Assembly (NCBI GenBank): GCA_964247055.1
Contig: OZ176057.1
Coordinates: forward strand, 2,170,001-2,234,000
From: Paragordius varius
Taxonomy: Eukaryota; Nematomorpha
Direction: 5' to 3'
DNA: 64,000 bases
Positions 12,140 to 24,017 of the stretch are shown one piece after another (positions within the stretch are counted from its first letter, which is position 1; each line of letters starts with the position of its first letter). The position numbers and the translations under genes were made by a program. The notes beneath the pieces are model-generated. The model ran no database searches, was not told where the DNA came from, and saw only the letters and a program-made list of their open reading frames with translations.

Positions 12140-12469
12140 TATTTAAAAGCTTATTATCAATAGAATAAAAATTATAAAATATTTTCTTAAATCAAATTCC
12201 ATTAAATATAATTTTTGTAGAATAAATCATTAATGATTGTGATTGGAATATAATTGGGAAAATTGTCATTCAATAATTGTGTTTTTTCAAAAAATAATAC
12301 TCAGTACGCTGATAATGGTTAAAACTTATTTTATATCTTGTTTTGATATTTATTATTAAAAACGTTTTTATTGACTGGGATAACGTTTTTACTGATTGGG
12401 AAAACGTTTTTATTGACTTGGAAAACGTTTCGATTGACTGGAAAAAAGTTTTTTGACTGGGAAATGGTA

Positions 12470-13358
12470 TTTATAATACAATATATTACGAATTCCCGGA
12501 TAGTGATCAAACAATAACTAAATTATACCTCTAAACCCTACTTTTTTAAAAAAATGCGTTTGGGAGAGATATATATTTAAAGCATTCCAAATTACATTTA
12601 GGCATATTAAATTATCATAAAGAATTTAATTAAGAGGGCGCCGATAATGACTATGTCATTTGTTTATGATACCCTTTAGTTGACACCAACATTTTAAAAA
12701 TGTAACTTTTGATAATTTGGACATTGAAGCAAACTCGTAGGCTTATTCAATTTTGACAATAAATCTTTAGTTGAACTTATTTAGTTTACAATACTCCCTT
12801 TAAACAAAGTTTTCCAATAATTAGGCCAAGGCAAATTTTCGAAAATTGTAGACGGTTAAATGCTTTTTTCATTTACGAATGCGCTGAGATGACTACGGGT
12901 TTAAGGGCCCCTCCCTCTCCATAAAAATTGAATTGCGGAAATCTTGTAACCTATTCAAATTCAAAAATTATTTAGTCATTAATAAATATAACGAGAGTGA
13001 TTGAGCCATTAAATTATCCCACTATTCCTCATCATCCCCTGAAAATAGGCTTGTATAGAATATTGATTTTATAGCAATATTCCAAAAAGTGTGGGCCTAA
13101 TAATTAATTTTCAATATTTTTTATATATGCGTCAAGGGTGGCTGATTCGGTTTTCGAATTAACATAGTTTAGTCTCATACTTTGAAACGCTATTTTTTAG
13201 CAATATTGTATTTAAACCAATTTTCCAAAATATAATTCTTAATATGCCGAGCAGATTTGAAAATTTTCCTGCCATCATGGCTATTGATGCCGGCCTTTGG
13301 GCATAAAAACTTCGTCGATAGAAATTTTTTTTCCATTAAATTGTAATAATTATTTAAA

Positions 13359-13389
<31 letters not shown>

Positions 13390-13707
13390 GTTTAGTAAAA
13401 ATTATATGCTATCTGATTTGGTGCAATTTTATGAAAGCTTCAAATCATGTTTATAAAGCGATATATTGGGTAATTACCAATATTTGATTTAAAATATAAA
13501 TTTAAATACTGCACAATAATAAGTTTATATGATAATATGACTCCAATGTTCCATTGTCATTGAAGGATCCTATATAAAAATTATAAATTTTTTGTCGATC
13601 GCTTAAGATTATGCTAATGGTATATATTAACAAATAAAATTTCGCTGCCGCGTTTTTCTCCATTGTATTTAATTTTATTCGGCTTAATGTTCAACAAAGA
13701 TATATTA
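12470..13707. other. No gene; contains an AT microsatellite
   Basis: AT-rich DNA. A run of TA dinucleotides lies at about 13359-13384. A GC-richer patch at 12880-12930 shows no coding signal. Nothing else recognised. Confidence 0.35.
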
Positions 13708-14222
13708 TACCATTTGCTATTGAAGATGTCCCTGAACACTTCAAGTTTGTCCTTGAACACTTCAAATTGGTCCATAAACATTCAAATCGGTACTTAAACA
13801 CTTCAAGTTGGTCCTTGGGATTTTTTGTTTATTTTTAACTTTTATTAATCAAATTATTACTTCAACTATTTTATTATTTTTAACCTATTTCCTTAATTTA
13901 ACCAAATTTTAAAATCACTTTTGATCATCTATAATTTTGATAAATTCAATAATTGCAAAAAATATAATTCTGTATTAATTATGATTTTTGTTGAATACAT
14001 TTATAATTGATAACTGTTGCATTGAACAAAGTGGTTTTTGAATAAAAAAAATTATTTTTAAATGAATAAATATATAATAAATAAACAAATAGGTTAAAAA
14101 CAATCATACATCTTAAAATTATGGTTAAATCTAAATTTAATATTTTATTTTTAAAGGCCACTTTAAAATGTCTAAGATCCAACTTGAAATGTTCAAGGAC
14201 ACTCTGAAGTTCAAATGGCATA
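13708..14222. mobile_element. MITE with inverted GTCCTTGAACACTTCAA arrays
   Basis: The left end TACCATTTGCTATTGAAG is followed by four to five repeats of a unit like GTCCTTGAACACTTCAAGTT. The right end has reversed units (AACTTGAAATGTTCAAGGAC) and closes TTCAAATGGCATA. A truncated relative lies at 18960-19388. The minus-strand open frame crossing its right end is a by-product of the repeats. Confidence 0.8.
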
Positions 14223-15639
14223 TTAGCTAATAGCATAACTAAAATAACTTTTTTCCCCGCCTATTAATTGCATTATATTTTCTATAGTCATGACCTTTAA
14301 GCCTTTAGGTATTGAATATATGTGATTCATAAATGTACAGTTTTTCTGCGCACCGGGCAATAGTATCTTACTATTATACTATTCTTTGGAAATGATAAAT
14401 TATTTAGGTATAATTTGAATGGGTGGATTTTTCAAACGTTTTCTAGATTATAGGATATTATGTAAAAACTGTGGGTGTTAATTTATTTATACAAATAGTG
14501 ATTTTCCAATAAATGCATAATTAGTTATATTATATATTTATAAGTTTTTGCCTTGGAATGAATTTGTTATAACTAGCTTTAAGAATATATTTTTTAGTTT
14601 AATTATATTTGGCATTTGTTTATTGATCACTCATAAGTCAGACTGTTTGAAATTTATTGTAAAAACTCTATGTAATAGTCATAAAAATTAAAATTTCTCT
14701 AAAGCATTCATATTTATTAAATAATATTATGTATATCTTATAAATATTAATCTTTATACATCATTAAAATAAATGAAGTTATCAATAATTTTAATAAATT
14801 ATTTATATAGCAATGCATGGGATCAGGGAATATAAATATTTTAATATATATGTATTCTGCTATAAAATTGCAAAATTTCCATGGTCTTTGTATTTCGCCT
14901 TACGCGAGTCATTTAAGAAAAATAATTAAACTTTTGTGCTAATGCTACATATCAAAAAATTAGCGCACAATATACTATATTATATATTATATTTTTTTAG
15001 TAAAAACTGCATCCCTTAAAATATAAATATAATACACCATAAAATAAATAAGCCAATCATATTTTAATAATACGTGTTACCCTTTACCTAAAATAAACTG
15101 AATGACGAAATTTTGCAAAAAAATATATTATAACATATACTATATTCTGATATAAAAATATTTTTGGGAAAAATCCATATTTTGCATAAAAATTAATTTC
15201 AGAAGCGAATTAAATGGTAATCAAAAGCAAGTTGGGAAGGTATTAAACACTTAACGTATTCACTTTCTTCATATATATATTTTGTTAAAATCAAGGTTAA
15301 TTTTTTTCGCATAAAAGTTATCCAACTTTGGGTTAAACACATCTTTTCGAGGTAAATATTTAGCATTAATAATGTGGAATAAGTCTTACAATAACTAAAT
15401 TTGTTTGTTTCAAAAAAAATGCCAATTATTTTTGTAAGCAAATACCGCGCAATCTCAACATGTGTGTATTTTAAGAAAACTAGTATCTTTATAAGAGGCG
15501 TCCAAATATTATATAATTTTGAAGCCGACAATAATTATAAATTAATATTATGATTTACTTTGAATTTAACATAATATAGGATGGAGCATTTATTTATTTA
15601 AAAATTTAATTAACTAAATATGCAATTTGCCATTTTTAT
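14223..15639. other. No gene seen
   Basis: Very AT-rich. A 110-residue minus-strand open frame (15199-15531) ends in a stretch faintly like the PYSPDLAPSDYHLFRS segment of mariner transposases (QLAFDYHLIRF). The match is too short to annotate. Confidence 0.3.
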
Positions 15640-15876
15640 GCCTTAAAATGAAACTATATTATTTCCGCCACATCACCAGAGCCGAAAACTTGGAGTATCA
15701 GCTTATGTCGGGCAAAGTTGAAGTCTCAACAAACCGTTATAGATGTAAAATGTATTGGACAGATGATTTAACTAAAGAAACCAAACTCTCAAATCAACAG
15801 TTGATAGCCATCACACCTAACCGTACAATATGGCGTAACTACACTTACGAAATAGCGAAAAATCGACCCCGATCTT
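15640..15876 (+). pseudogene. 3' fragment of a non-LTR retrotransposon reverse transcriptase ORF
   Basis: The reading KLYYFRHITRAENLEYQLM, then GKVEVSTNRYRCKMYWTDDL and NRTIWRN, matches the order of the extreme C-terminus of RTE/Jockey-type LINE polyproteins (K..YFGH..R..LE..LM.GKVEG.R.RGRP...W.DD......R..WR). Only this tail remains, as expected for a 5'-truncated LINE insertion. It is a different family from the intact RTE at 27495, whose tail reads LTYFGHVMRSNSLEKDTMFG. Confidence 0.75.
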
Positions 15877-16723
15877 AGCTATAACAACAATATCAACTAA
15901 GGCAAAATTTGACATAACCTAAATCACCCGTAAGGCCTAAAATTAAAACCACCATTAGAAACCTAATACATTGTTCTATCAAAATATATTTATATATCAT
16001 CACGATACTTTTCAATGACTGGGTATAAACTTTTTTTCGCTAAAGAGATATTAATATATGACTTGTGTTATGCTTTACAAATTTGGATGTAAGTTTGTTA
16101 TAAAAGTTTTAATTAAAAAGTGAAAAATGAATTCCCATGAGACAAGACTAGTTGTATAATAATTTTACAAAAACAACTTTTACTGTATCTTTGTATTAAT
16201 TTTAAGTCTATGGGATGTTTTTAACCGTTTATAAAAAATGATCAATGCGTATTTAAAACTGTGTTTGGTGACATCTAAACTCTTCGAGATAATACAAAAT
16301 TTTTTAGAAGTTAAAAATTATATTGTATGATTTAATTTAACATATCATATTTAATTTGCTTCAATGGTTTTTGCCGTTAATGAATAAGATATTCCTCTGT
16401 CCTCTCGCTTTCAAATTTATTCAAATTCTTCGATCCTTTATGTGTTTTCAATGTTTGGAAATGTAGTAATTTTGCAATCAAAAAATATTTTTTGATAAAG
16501 GCATAATATACATATTACATGTGCCCTAACAAAACTACCACGCATTTTTAACACCAAGTCAATCGGAATGGCTTTTCATTATTTTGTCATACTGAAGCTT
16601 TGAACTTCGCAAAAATACCACTATTTTAATTTGCCCAAAATTTAAATCTACTCTTAAAAATATGTTTGTTTTTTTGATAAAAATAAATAATATATTCAAC
16701 CCCATATAATATATATTTTAAAT
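15877..16723. other. No gene seen
   Basis: AT-rich DNA; nothing recognised. Confidence 0.35.
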
Positions 16724-16949
16724 CAGGGATGTCCATCATGCGGCCCTCCGAAACATTTATTCAGCCGGCGAGAAATTTCAAATACAAATCACGTAATAGT
16801 AAAATTTATTTTTTTAACAAACTTTTTGTATAAATCTTCCTCAGTTTCGTAAGAGAAAGAGCAAAAAATGTTTAAATAAATAGTAGTTTTTACAGTCTTA
16901 CGTTTAATTTTACAAAAAATACGGCTGGAGAAGTGGGTTGGACACCCCA
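16724..16949. mobile_element. hAT-type short element, diverged
   Basis: Starts CAGGGATGTCCATCATGCGG followed by CCCTCCG, and ends AAGTGGGTTGGACACCCC, the mirror of the left TIR GGGATGTCC. Same family as the copies at 5168, 11753 and 17837. Target duplication not clear. Confidence 0.65.
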
Positions 16950-17129
16950 ATTCGAAACATCTGATAAAGGGCTTAATGACAAAAAATTTGATTTTAAATT
17001 AACATTTAAACACTTAGTGTTGGAAAAATATTTTGCTTAAAGATAAGTCTGTAAAATAATTTAAGATATTTTTTGCCGTTTTTTTTCTAAAATGAGATTC
17101 AATAATCGGTAGACGGTTAACGAAACCTC

Positions 17130-17171
<42 letters not shown>
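17130..17171. repeat. TA microsatellite
   Basis: Uninterrupted TATATA run with one early CATA interruption. Confidence 0.9.
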
Positions 17172-17254
17172 CCAAATTGAATTCTAGAAATATAAAACAG
17201 CAAACAAATATGCTCCCGTATAATTTTAAATTTAGACTTTGATAGGTATGTATG

Positions 17255-17834
17255 TTAAACACTTGGATACAACACATTCATTTTAGTCTTTCGATTCAAA
17301 TTGGGGTAGTTAAATACCCCTGGCCTGTTTAAAGTAAAATTCTTTAAAAATATGGAAGGAATCGGAAGCATGACAAAATTTTGCACTTATATAAAATTAA
17401 TAAACCGAAATATATAAAAAACATTATTCAAAAATACTTGATATTAGTTATTTTAAGCTAAAACCGAAAGGTAAAAATTTAGTCAACCTGACATGTGTGC
17501 AATGGTAAAATTGAAAAATAATATAAAATAAACCGCTTTTTCTATTTCTATCAATGTTAGATGTAATTTAAATATAAAATCAGCTTTGATTTTACCCTTA
17601 AAATTAAATGAGGACGATATTTTGCAAAAATTTTGTAAAATAAAAATGGCGTCGAAGTAGCTTGACATGGAACTTTTTTTTCAAAACAAAATTTTATTTA
17701 GATATTTTGGCATATTTATATAATTTTTATTAGGATAGAAGCATAAATTTAAATTGGGACCGTTTCCTTCAGTAGTTTTTTAAAACTAATTCGTCTGGGA
17801 TATTTAGATACCCCAATTTGAATCGAAGTGTTAA
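17255..17834 (+). mobile_element. TTAA-flanked MITE, complete copy
   Basis: Bounded by TTAA on both sides: TTAAACACTTGGATACAACA at the left and TTGAATCGAAGTGTTAA at the right. The subterminal TAAATACCCC occurs near both ends. About 580 bases, non-coding. It serves as the reference copy for the family. Confidence 0.83.
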
Positions 17835-17836
17835 GA

Positions 17837-18103
17837 CAGGGATGTCGAACACGTGGCCCGCGGGCCGCATGCGGCCTCTATAACATTTTTATAGGCCGCG
17901 AATAAATAAAATATTTAACGCAATCAAAATAAAATTGATGTTCTTAAACGAATTTTTGACTACGTTTTTCTGCTTTTAGGTGATGAACAGCATATATTGC
18001 TAAAATAATTAGCTCATATATATATATATATTGCGAATCCATACCTTCGGATTTTTCGATCCAAAAATGCGGCCTACGAAGCCATTTGTGTTGGACACCC
18101 CTG
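17837..18103. mobile_element. Short hAT-type element
   Basis: Left end CAGGGATGTCGAACACGTGG followed by CCCGCGGGCCGC; right end GTGTTGGACACCCCTG. It lies immediately beside the right end of the preceding TTAA element and contains a short TA run near 18014. Flanking octamers agree only partly. Confidence 0.75.
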
Positions 18104-18764
18104 GTTTGAGAGCTAACAAGATCGTGGCTTTTTAAAATTATTGTGTCCATTCACAATTTCAGGCGTAGCACATCATTTGAAATGTGAGGTAAGTATAAAG
18201 CCCTCTTTTGTGGCTTCTTTCAATGAAGTTTTATATTAAAAGTTATTAACTTTGGTTAATATTTATTTATAGGTAATTATTTATTAAATGTCTTTGATAA
18301 ACTAAAAATAGTGTTTTAAGATCAACATGAAATATTCCTTACAGAGTTTAATTAATTGGCTATAATATACAATAAAATGGATGTTAAAGAAAAGAATCAC
18401 ACTCAACAGATGCAGTACATAAACTGTTTAAAACCTTAGTACTAATTTGGGTAATTTGACAATTATAGAGTTCAATTTAGATATTTTTTAAAAACAACAG
18501 AAACAATCATTTGTAGCAAACGAATTAAGGTTTATAATGTTACATATGCCAAATTTAGGGTGAAAAACGTTTTAATTTTATATAATTGGATATTGATTTT
18601 CGCCACTTTTTAGAACCTGAACAAAAAACTATTTATCCGTCAGCTGTTTGGAACATTTTCGAAAGGTTTTCGTCATGCAAAATGGCTAAACTTTCAATAT
18701 ATATTTTATAATTTATTAATTAAAACATTTTTAAAAAATAAACACATTTTTAACAATATCTAAG
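18104..18764. other. No gene seen
   Basis: AT-rich spacer, nothing recognised. Confidence 0.35.
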
Positions 18765-18957
18765 CAGGGGTGTTTAACATTAGCATCGCGCGCTACATTC
18801 GAATATAAGAGTATTTTATACATAGGTAAAAATATTTATTTTAACAATTTTTGCTACTTAATTACCAATGGAAAGACTTATTCAGAAAATTTGCTTGGAT
18901 AAATTTCCTAAAATTTTATTTTTGGAATTCATGGCGGGCCGCAGATGTTTACCACTC
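18765..18957. mobile_element. hAT-type element, degraded
   Basis: Starts CAGGGGTGTTTAACATTAGC with a GCGCGC block and ends near GGCGGGCCGCAGATGTTTAC. It abuts, and may have truncated, the MITE that follows. Confidence 0.55.
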
Positions 18958-18959
18958 TC

Positions 18960-19388
18960 ACCTCAAGAGGATAATTGAACACTACAAGTTAGTCCATAAA
19001 ATTTTTAATTTAAGAACCCCCTTTTTTTCAACTAAATTCTTTCAATTCAACAAATTATTACTTATAAGAGTTTTATTAAAAAATTGTAATTATTATATTT
19101 ATATATTTTTTATTTACGTGTTAAAATCTTATAATATAAATTAAATTTATGCAATTACTAAAGATATACGGTTTCTGAATGATTAAAAATTGATGTTCAC
19201 CTATTGTTTATGTTAAATTAAGACAGTGAAAAATCATAAAATAGATAAAAGACACACGGTTTGATTGATAAAAGTTAAAAAACTGTTTAAACTTGAAATG
19301 TTGAAGGACCAACAAAGTATTTAAGGAATAACTTGAGATGTTCAATGGCCAACTTGAAGTGTAAGACATTCATGAAGTGCAAATGGTA
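18960..19388. mobile_element. MITE with TTGAACACTTCAA-type arrays, left end lost
   Basis: The right end carries reversed array units (AACTTGAGATGTTCAATGGC, CAACTTGAAGTG) and closes AAATGGTA, like 13708-14222. The left end keeps one or two units (AATTGAACACTACAAGTTAG) but no TACCATTT terminus. Confidence 0.68.
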
Positions 19389-20824
19389 TATTTTGGATAC
19401 GGCTCGTAGGCGTATTGTTGATCTAAAGCAAAATTTAGTAAAATTTGTTTGGTACTTCAAAATATGAAAAATTTGTTAAAATATTTTGTAACGCTCAACA
19501 CTTTGTCTTTAATTTACATTGAAAATTGGTACTAAAAATGAAATCTAAAGGTTATATAGTAACTAAAATAAAATACACAAATATTTAGACATCAAATGTG
19601 AAAATAAGCCTTATTACCAAGTTTTATATTTATTTCTTGTCAGATATCAAATTTCATTTATAACAGGGCAAGTATTTTTAAACAATGATTTAGTAAAACT
19701 CTCAAAAATTTATTACAAAATTATATAAAAAAATTGGCTTTTATTTTGGAAGTTCCTAAGGTTAAAAATGTTTAAAAAAATTTAAAGACATATCTGGATG
19801 TTTGGAATCAGTATAAGTATGCATTGTGCACTAAATTTAAATTACGAATCTTCAGAAATAACTTATTAATTACGATTTTCTTAGAAAAGCATTATTTATA
19901 ATAATTAAAAATGATCATAAAATGAATGTATCTATCTATATGGAGATTATAGCATTTAAAAAATATTTATATTTTTAAAAGGTAAAAAAATCACTACTAT
20001 TATATTAATATAATTGCCATAATTAAAATACTTTTTTCATGGATTTTGAATTCAAAAAAATTAAATTTCAGTAAAAGTTGAAATTATGTATAGGCAAACG
20101 GTAAAATCATGAATTTTATTTTCAAAGGCACACCATTTTGAAACTTTTGTTTTGCTAATTAAGAAAAAACAAGTTAAAATAATCAATTTTAAAATACCAC
20201 TTTGGTCTTTTATAAAAAATATTTGTCTTTATTTTTTTCGTTTTTTATCTGTATAATTACAACTTACAGTATATTAATAATTAAACATGATAAAATCACG
20301 TTAGTTTTTCTGTAAGGTTTCTTGCAGCTTTTATGTTAAAATGATATGGATTTACGTTAATACTGAAAGATAGGGGTATATATATATATATATAAAGAAA
20401 AGAAATGTTAAAAAGATGCGACAATAAAACATTATACAATTTTCATTATTTTAGGTTTTTGTCATTTTTTTCCAATTTTTTTATCTATTTTTTATGCTAT
20501 TTCATCTCTCTTTCTCTCTCTATTATCTGTAATATAATTTAAATTTTAAATAAAAAAGTTTTGATTAATATGTTTTTTGTCTAAAGAAATTCTTTTTAAT
20601 ACGATTATCATTCAAAATCAAATTTTAAGCTATATTATGGTTTTGCTTAAAAATTGACAACATCATCAATAATTTTATCATATTTCCATCATACGCATTT
20701 TAAAATATTTCTGCTAAGCAACAATTTTTACCATTTTTAATCAATCACGCAAAATATCGGTGTCATATTTTTCTAGATAACCAATATTATTAAATCAATC
20801 ACTTTATCAATTTTCTGCAAAAAA
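19389..20824. other. No gene seen
   Basis: AT-rich. A TA run sits at about 20379-20394 and a polypyrimidine CTCTCT tract near 20507-20521. Nothing else supported. Confidence 0.35.
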
Positions 20825-20929
20825 ATGTCAATCGATGAGATTCCATATTTCCAGCACAGAAATTCGAGGGCCTCATGTGTTGAGAGAGGTAGAAACATAG
20901 CTATTAAAAGATGCACTCTTTTTACAAAG
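20825..20929 (+). CDS. Candidate alternative first coding exon of the RGS gene (weak)
   Basis: An ATG opens 35 codons without a stop, beginning MSIDEIPYFQHRN and ending CTLFTK, directly followed by a donor-like GTAATA in phase 0. Phase 0 is what the DEP exon at 35704 requires, and the joined reading LFTK-IEKLI resembles the helix before the DEP domain of RGS7 (VYRKMEDVI). If spliced instead to the acceptor at 21661 it would stop after five codons. Coding status is a guess from phase and signals only. Confidence 0.18.
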
Positions 20930-21165
20930 GTAATATTTCATTATATACATGCACAATTTAAAACTCTGTTAATTTGGATATTGAAATTATCGATTTTTAA
21001 ATTTTTTACCTGTTTTTGGCTCAATATATATGTAGTATAATTTATGATCATTAATACTCCGCTGATATATATTAATGATAAAATATTAAAGGTAAATAGT
21101 TTTTTTAATTTTTGCCTAAAAAGAATTTAATAAACCTATTTTTTAACTTATATTAGTTTTACACA

Positions 21166-21422
21166 CAGATAGTTAGAGGAGGAAGGGGGGCTGATGCACC
21201 GAGCCCTAAAGTAATTGGATTGTAAAAAATCCTAATTTTAGGTCAAAAATAAGTTTTAGAATATCCATTTTAATAAAACAAAAAATCATCCATTCTTGAG
21301 TGGTCATGATCACAGTTTAAATTTGATTATTTTTTCTAAAATACTACGGTTCGCATGGAGAGGGAGAGGGTCGCCATCACGAATCCAGGCACAGGGCGCC
21401 AGAAATGCAAGTTACGCCCCTG
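21166..21422. mobile_element. hAT-type element of the CAG-GGCGTAAC family, short copy
   Basis: The left part contains AGGAAGGGGGGCTGATGCAC, the right part GGCGCCAGAAATGCAAGTTA followed by CGCCCCTG. Same ends and internal GC-rich blocks as 37737-37998 and 47231-48969. Target duplication not clear here. Confidence 0.65.
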
Positions 21423-21660
21423 GTTTTAAACTCAGAGCCATTCGTCTTATGTATCTTATGTATTAACTAAAAGCTTATATTTTTTACAGTTTTTAAATTT
21501 CCTGAGTCTAAAATTGCGACAGCCTCGGACGATTGAAATGAACAACTAATATTAAAATTAAAATATATCTTTTACTGGTAAAATGTTGCCTGGAAGCTTC
21601 TTAAAGTTAATTATTTAAATTTTTTAACCATAATATATATTTGTTTGCCTGTTATTTTAG

Positions 21661-21735
21661 CGATTTCAAAAAAATTAAAAAAAAATGGCGGCGAGAAGGT
21701 CTGAAATGAGTAGTGCTCCTAAAAAGCTTAAGAAA
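21661..21735 (+). CDS. Candidate first coding exon of the RGS gene
   Basis: After an acceptor-like TGTTATTTTAG, an ATG in an A-rich context opens 17 codons (MAARRSEMSSAPKKLKK), followed by the donor GTATGT in phase 0. Joined to the phase-0 acceptor at 35704 it gives [13 protein letters not shown], comparable to VYRKMEDVIARM before the DEP domain in RGS7. The intron would be about 14 kb and contain the RTE element and foldback repeat. Start choice is inferred; no other first exon is visible closer to 35704. Confidence 0.35.
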
Positions 21736-22048
21736 GTATGTTTTAAAATTCTACTTAATGCAAATTCTTTTTAAGACATTCAAACTTCAAATCGCTTCGG
21801 AATATAAAACTACCCCAAAAGGTCATGGATTGTTATAGTAACATTATGTAATTTATTAAAATCCGTGATTCACACACAAATTTTAATTCCTATTCTTAAT
21901 AATCTTTCCTAATACATTGAAAAAATGCAGATTTTTGAAGCTGTAAAGAAACTATTTAATAAAGTTGGTTTTGTCAAAATAAAATGTATGATTATAACAC
22001 AGCGTCCACACAATAATAATCTGATAAAATATATATAATAGAAAAATT

Positions 22049-23100
22049 TATCAGGATTATCATGATGCTTTTAGCATTTCGAGTGGTTTAAGAAATTTAT
22101 TTACACTTTTGTGGTGAGTGCTCCATATAAGAAAATGCAAATTTTTTTTGGTGAAAGCCAGAGGCTTTATTCCAAAAAATATCACTAATATATATTATAA
22201 ACTACATATAAAAACAATATTTTCAAAAAAAATTAATTTTAGTTGTGGGCTCCGAAAGTCCTAAATTTTTTGTTCTTCTAAAATGACCTAGTCCTTTTAA
22301 AATTAAAAATGCCGGGATCGCGCGATCAAATTTGAAATATATGCTAAATTTTGATATCAGCTAAAAATTTAAAATACATACTATTTTTAAATTTTAATCT
22401 TAAGCATACCTAAAATTGGTATAAAAACGCTTTAAGACATAATAATACTTTTTCTATAAAGCTCAATGATGCTAAACATTTCTATCAGTTCAGAATTTAA
22501 ATATTCTTTCGTATTCAAATTTTAAAAATTGTGATTTTTTATAAAAATACACAAAATTATTTAGGTAACATTTAAATCAATATTATTTAACGATAAAATA
22601 TTCAGCATCATGGAATTATATAGGAAAGGTGGTTTTTTATTATCTTGAAAACGTTTTTAAATCGTTTCCATCATGAAACAGTATAAAGTAAGCTTTAACA
22701 AATGAAAAAAATATATTTTTTAAAAACAGTTTGCATTTTTTAAAAATATTTTTAGTTGATATCATAATTTAGCATATATTTAAATTATTTTATCGCCGGC
22801 ATTTTTGCATTTATTTTAAGAGGAGCAGCCCATTTTAGGAGAAAAAAATTCGGGACTTTCGGAGCCCACATCCAGAATCTAAATTTTTTTGAGAATATTG
22901 CTTTGCTTTTTATATCTAGTTTATTTCATATGTTAGTGATATTTTTTTGGAATGAAGACTCTAGCTTTCATTTAAATTTTTTATTTCAAATGTGCGCAAA
23001 TTTTGCCATTTTCTGGTATGGACCTTTCCACAAAAGTGTAAATAACTTTCTTAAATCACTAGTAAGGGCCAAAATGAAAAGCACCATGATAATCCTGATA
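22049..23100. mobile_element. Foldback-type TIR element, nearly fully palindromic
   Basis: The left end TATCAGGATTATCATGATGC mirrors the right end CATGATAATCCTGATA. The mirrored similarity extends inward for several hundred bases: GTGGGCTCCGAAAGTCCTAA on the left against GGGACTTTCGGAGCCCACAT on the right, and AAAAATGCCGGGATCG against ATCGCCGGCATTTTTG. TA occurs at both outer edges. The open frame 22903-23169 is non-genic. A second copy, split by a hAT element, lies at 46617-49352. Confidence 0.8.
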
Positions 23101-24017
23101 CATTTTCTTTTTAAAATAAATATTTCGTCAAGTTGTTTTTTATACAGCCCGATTTTATATGCTGTGTAACTTATATTTTAAGGTTTAAAATTAAAATTTG
23201 CCCATTAATATAATAATGAAACAAACACTGATTTTAATATAATTTTTTTAATTATCGCTTTTAAAATGAATCAAAAGCTATTAATTTTTATAACATCCAA
23301 AATTTTAAATATTGGAGCAAGTTTGTGTTATTTTCAATTTTTGAAAAGCGCCCCTAATGGCAAATAATGCACATTTTGCCAAATATCAGATACTTTTTAA
23401 GTTAGTAAATCTAATATCGTTTTAATGTTATTGACTATCCCTAATAATTAAGTTTTAATTATTTTATATAAATTATTTCCGAAAGGATGTATAATCCTGC
23501 AAAAATTCTCTACCAAAAAATTTAAATAAATTTAATATTTGTTGGCATTCTCTCTCCTTTTAGGCACCTTTTTCTAATTTTAAAATTAGTGTAAATCGAT
23601 ATCTGCAACTTTTTTCCAGTCTGTTAGTAAATAGCTAAATTATTTAGAAATCTCGATAATATTATATTTAAAGCAAAATTAGGATGGATTTTACTTATCT
23701 TTATAGCTCCATTTTAAAAATGGGAAATTTAAAGCACATTTTATCAAAAAATTTTTTTTATAGAAGCGTAAGGCATTTAACCTAAATTTTCAAGCGATCA
23801 TTATTGTGAAATATAAAATGTTACTCCGAAAGTCTTGCATTAAGCGATAAAAAATTCTAATAAGGGGTAGATGATGATTTAATGAATAGATTAATAAAAA
23901 GTATAATTTGCATTAAAATTTAAGTTTTTGGCAATTAAAGGATTAACGGAATAAAAAATATTTTTTACATAATTATACTACTGAAAATTGCTGGCAGGTC
24001 GATTTTTTATTTATACC
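23101..24017. other. No gene seen
   Basis: AT-rich DNA; nothing recognised. Confidence 0.35.

Larger units (their letters stand above)
11221..12469. mobile_element. MITE with inverted CCCAGTCAAT arrays; outer layer of a three-level nest
   Basis: The left end TACCATTTCCCAGTCAAAAA is followed by about five copies of an AACGTTTTCCCAGTCAAT unit. The right end carries five reverse copies (ATTGACTGGGAAAACGTT) and closes GACTGGGAAATGGTA. TA flanks both ends. Inside lies another TIR element (11591-12139), which itself contains a hAT element (11753-12044). Confidence 0.85.

Noticed and set aside
15199-15531. 110-residue minus-strand open frame with a mariner-like QLAFDYHLIRF end
   Set aside because: Only about ten residues resemble the transposase motif, and no other mariner block precedes or follows in any frame I could read.
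22903-23169. 88-codon open frame rich in Phe and Leu
   Set aside because: It lies in the right arm of the foldback element; hydrophobic content follows from AT-rich sequence.
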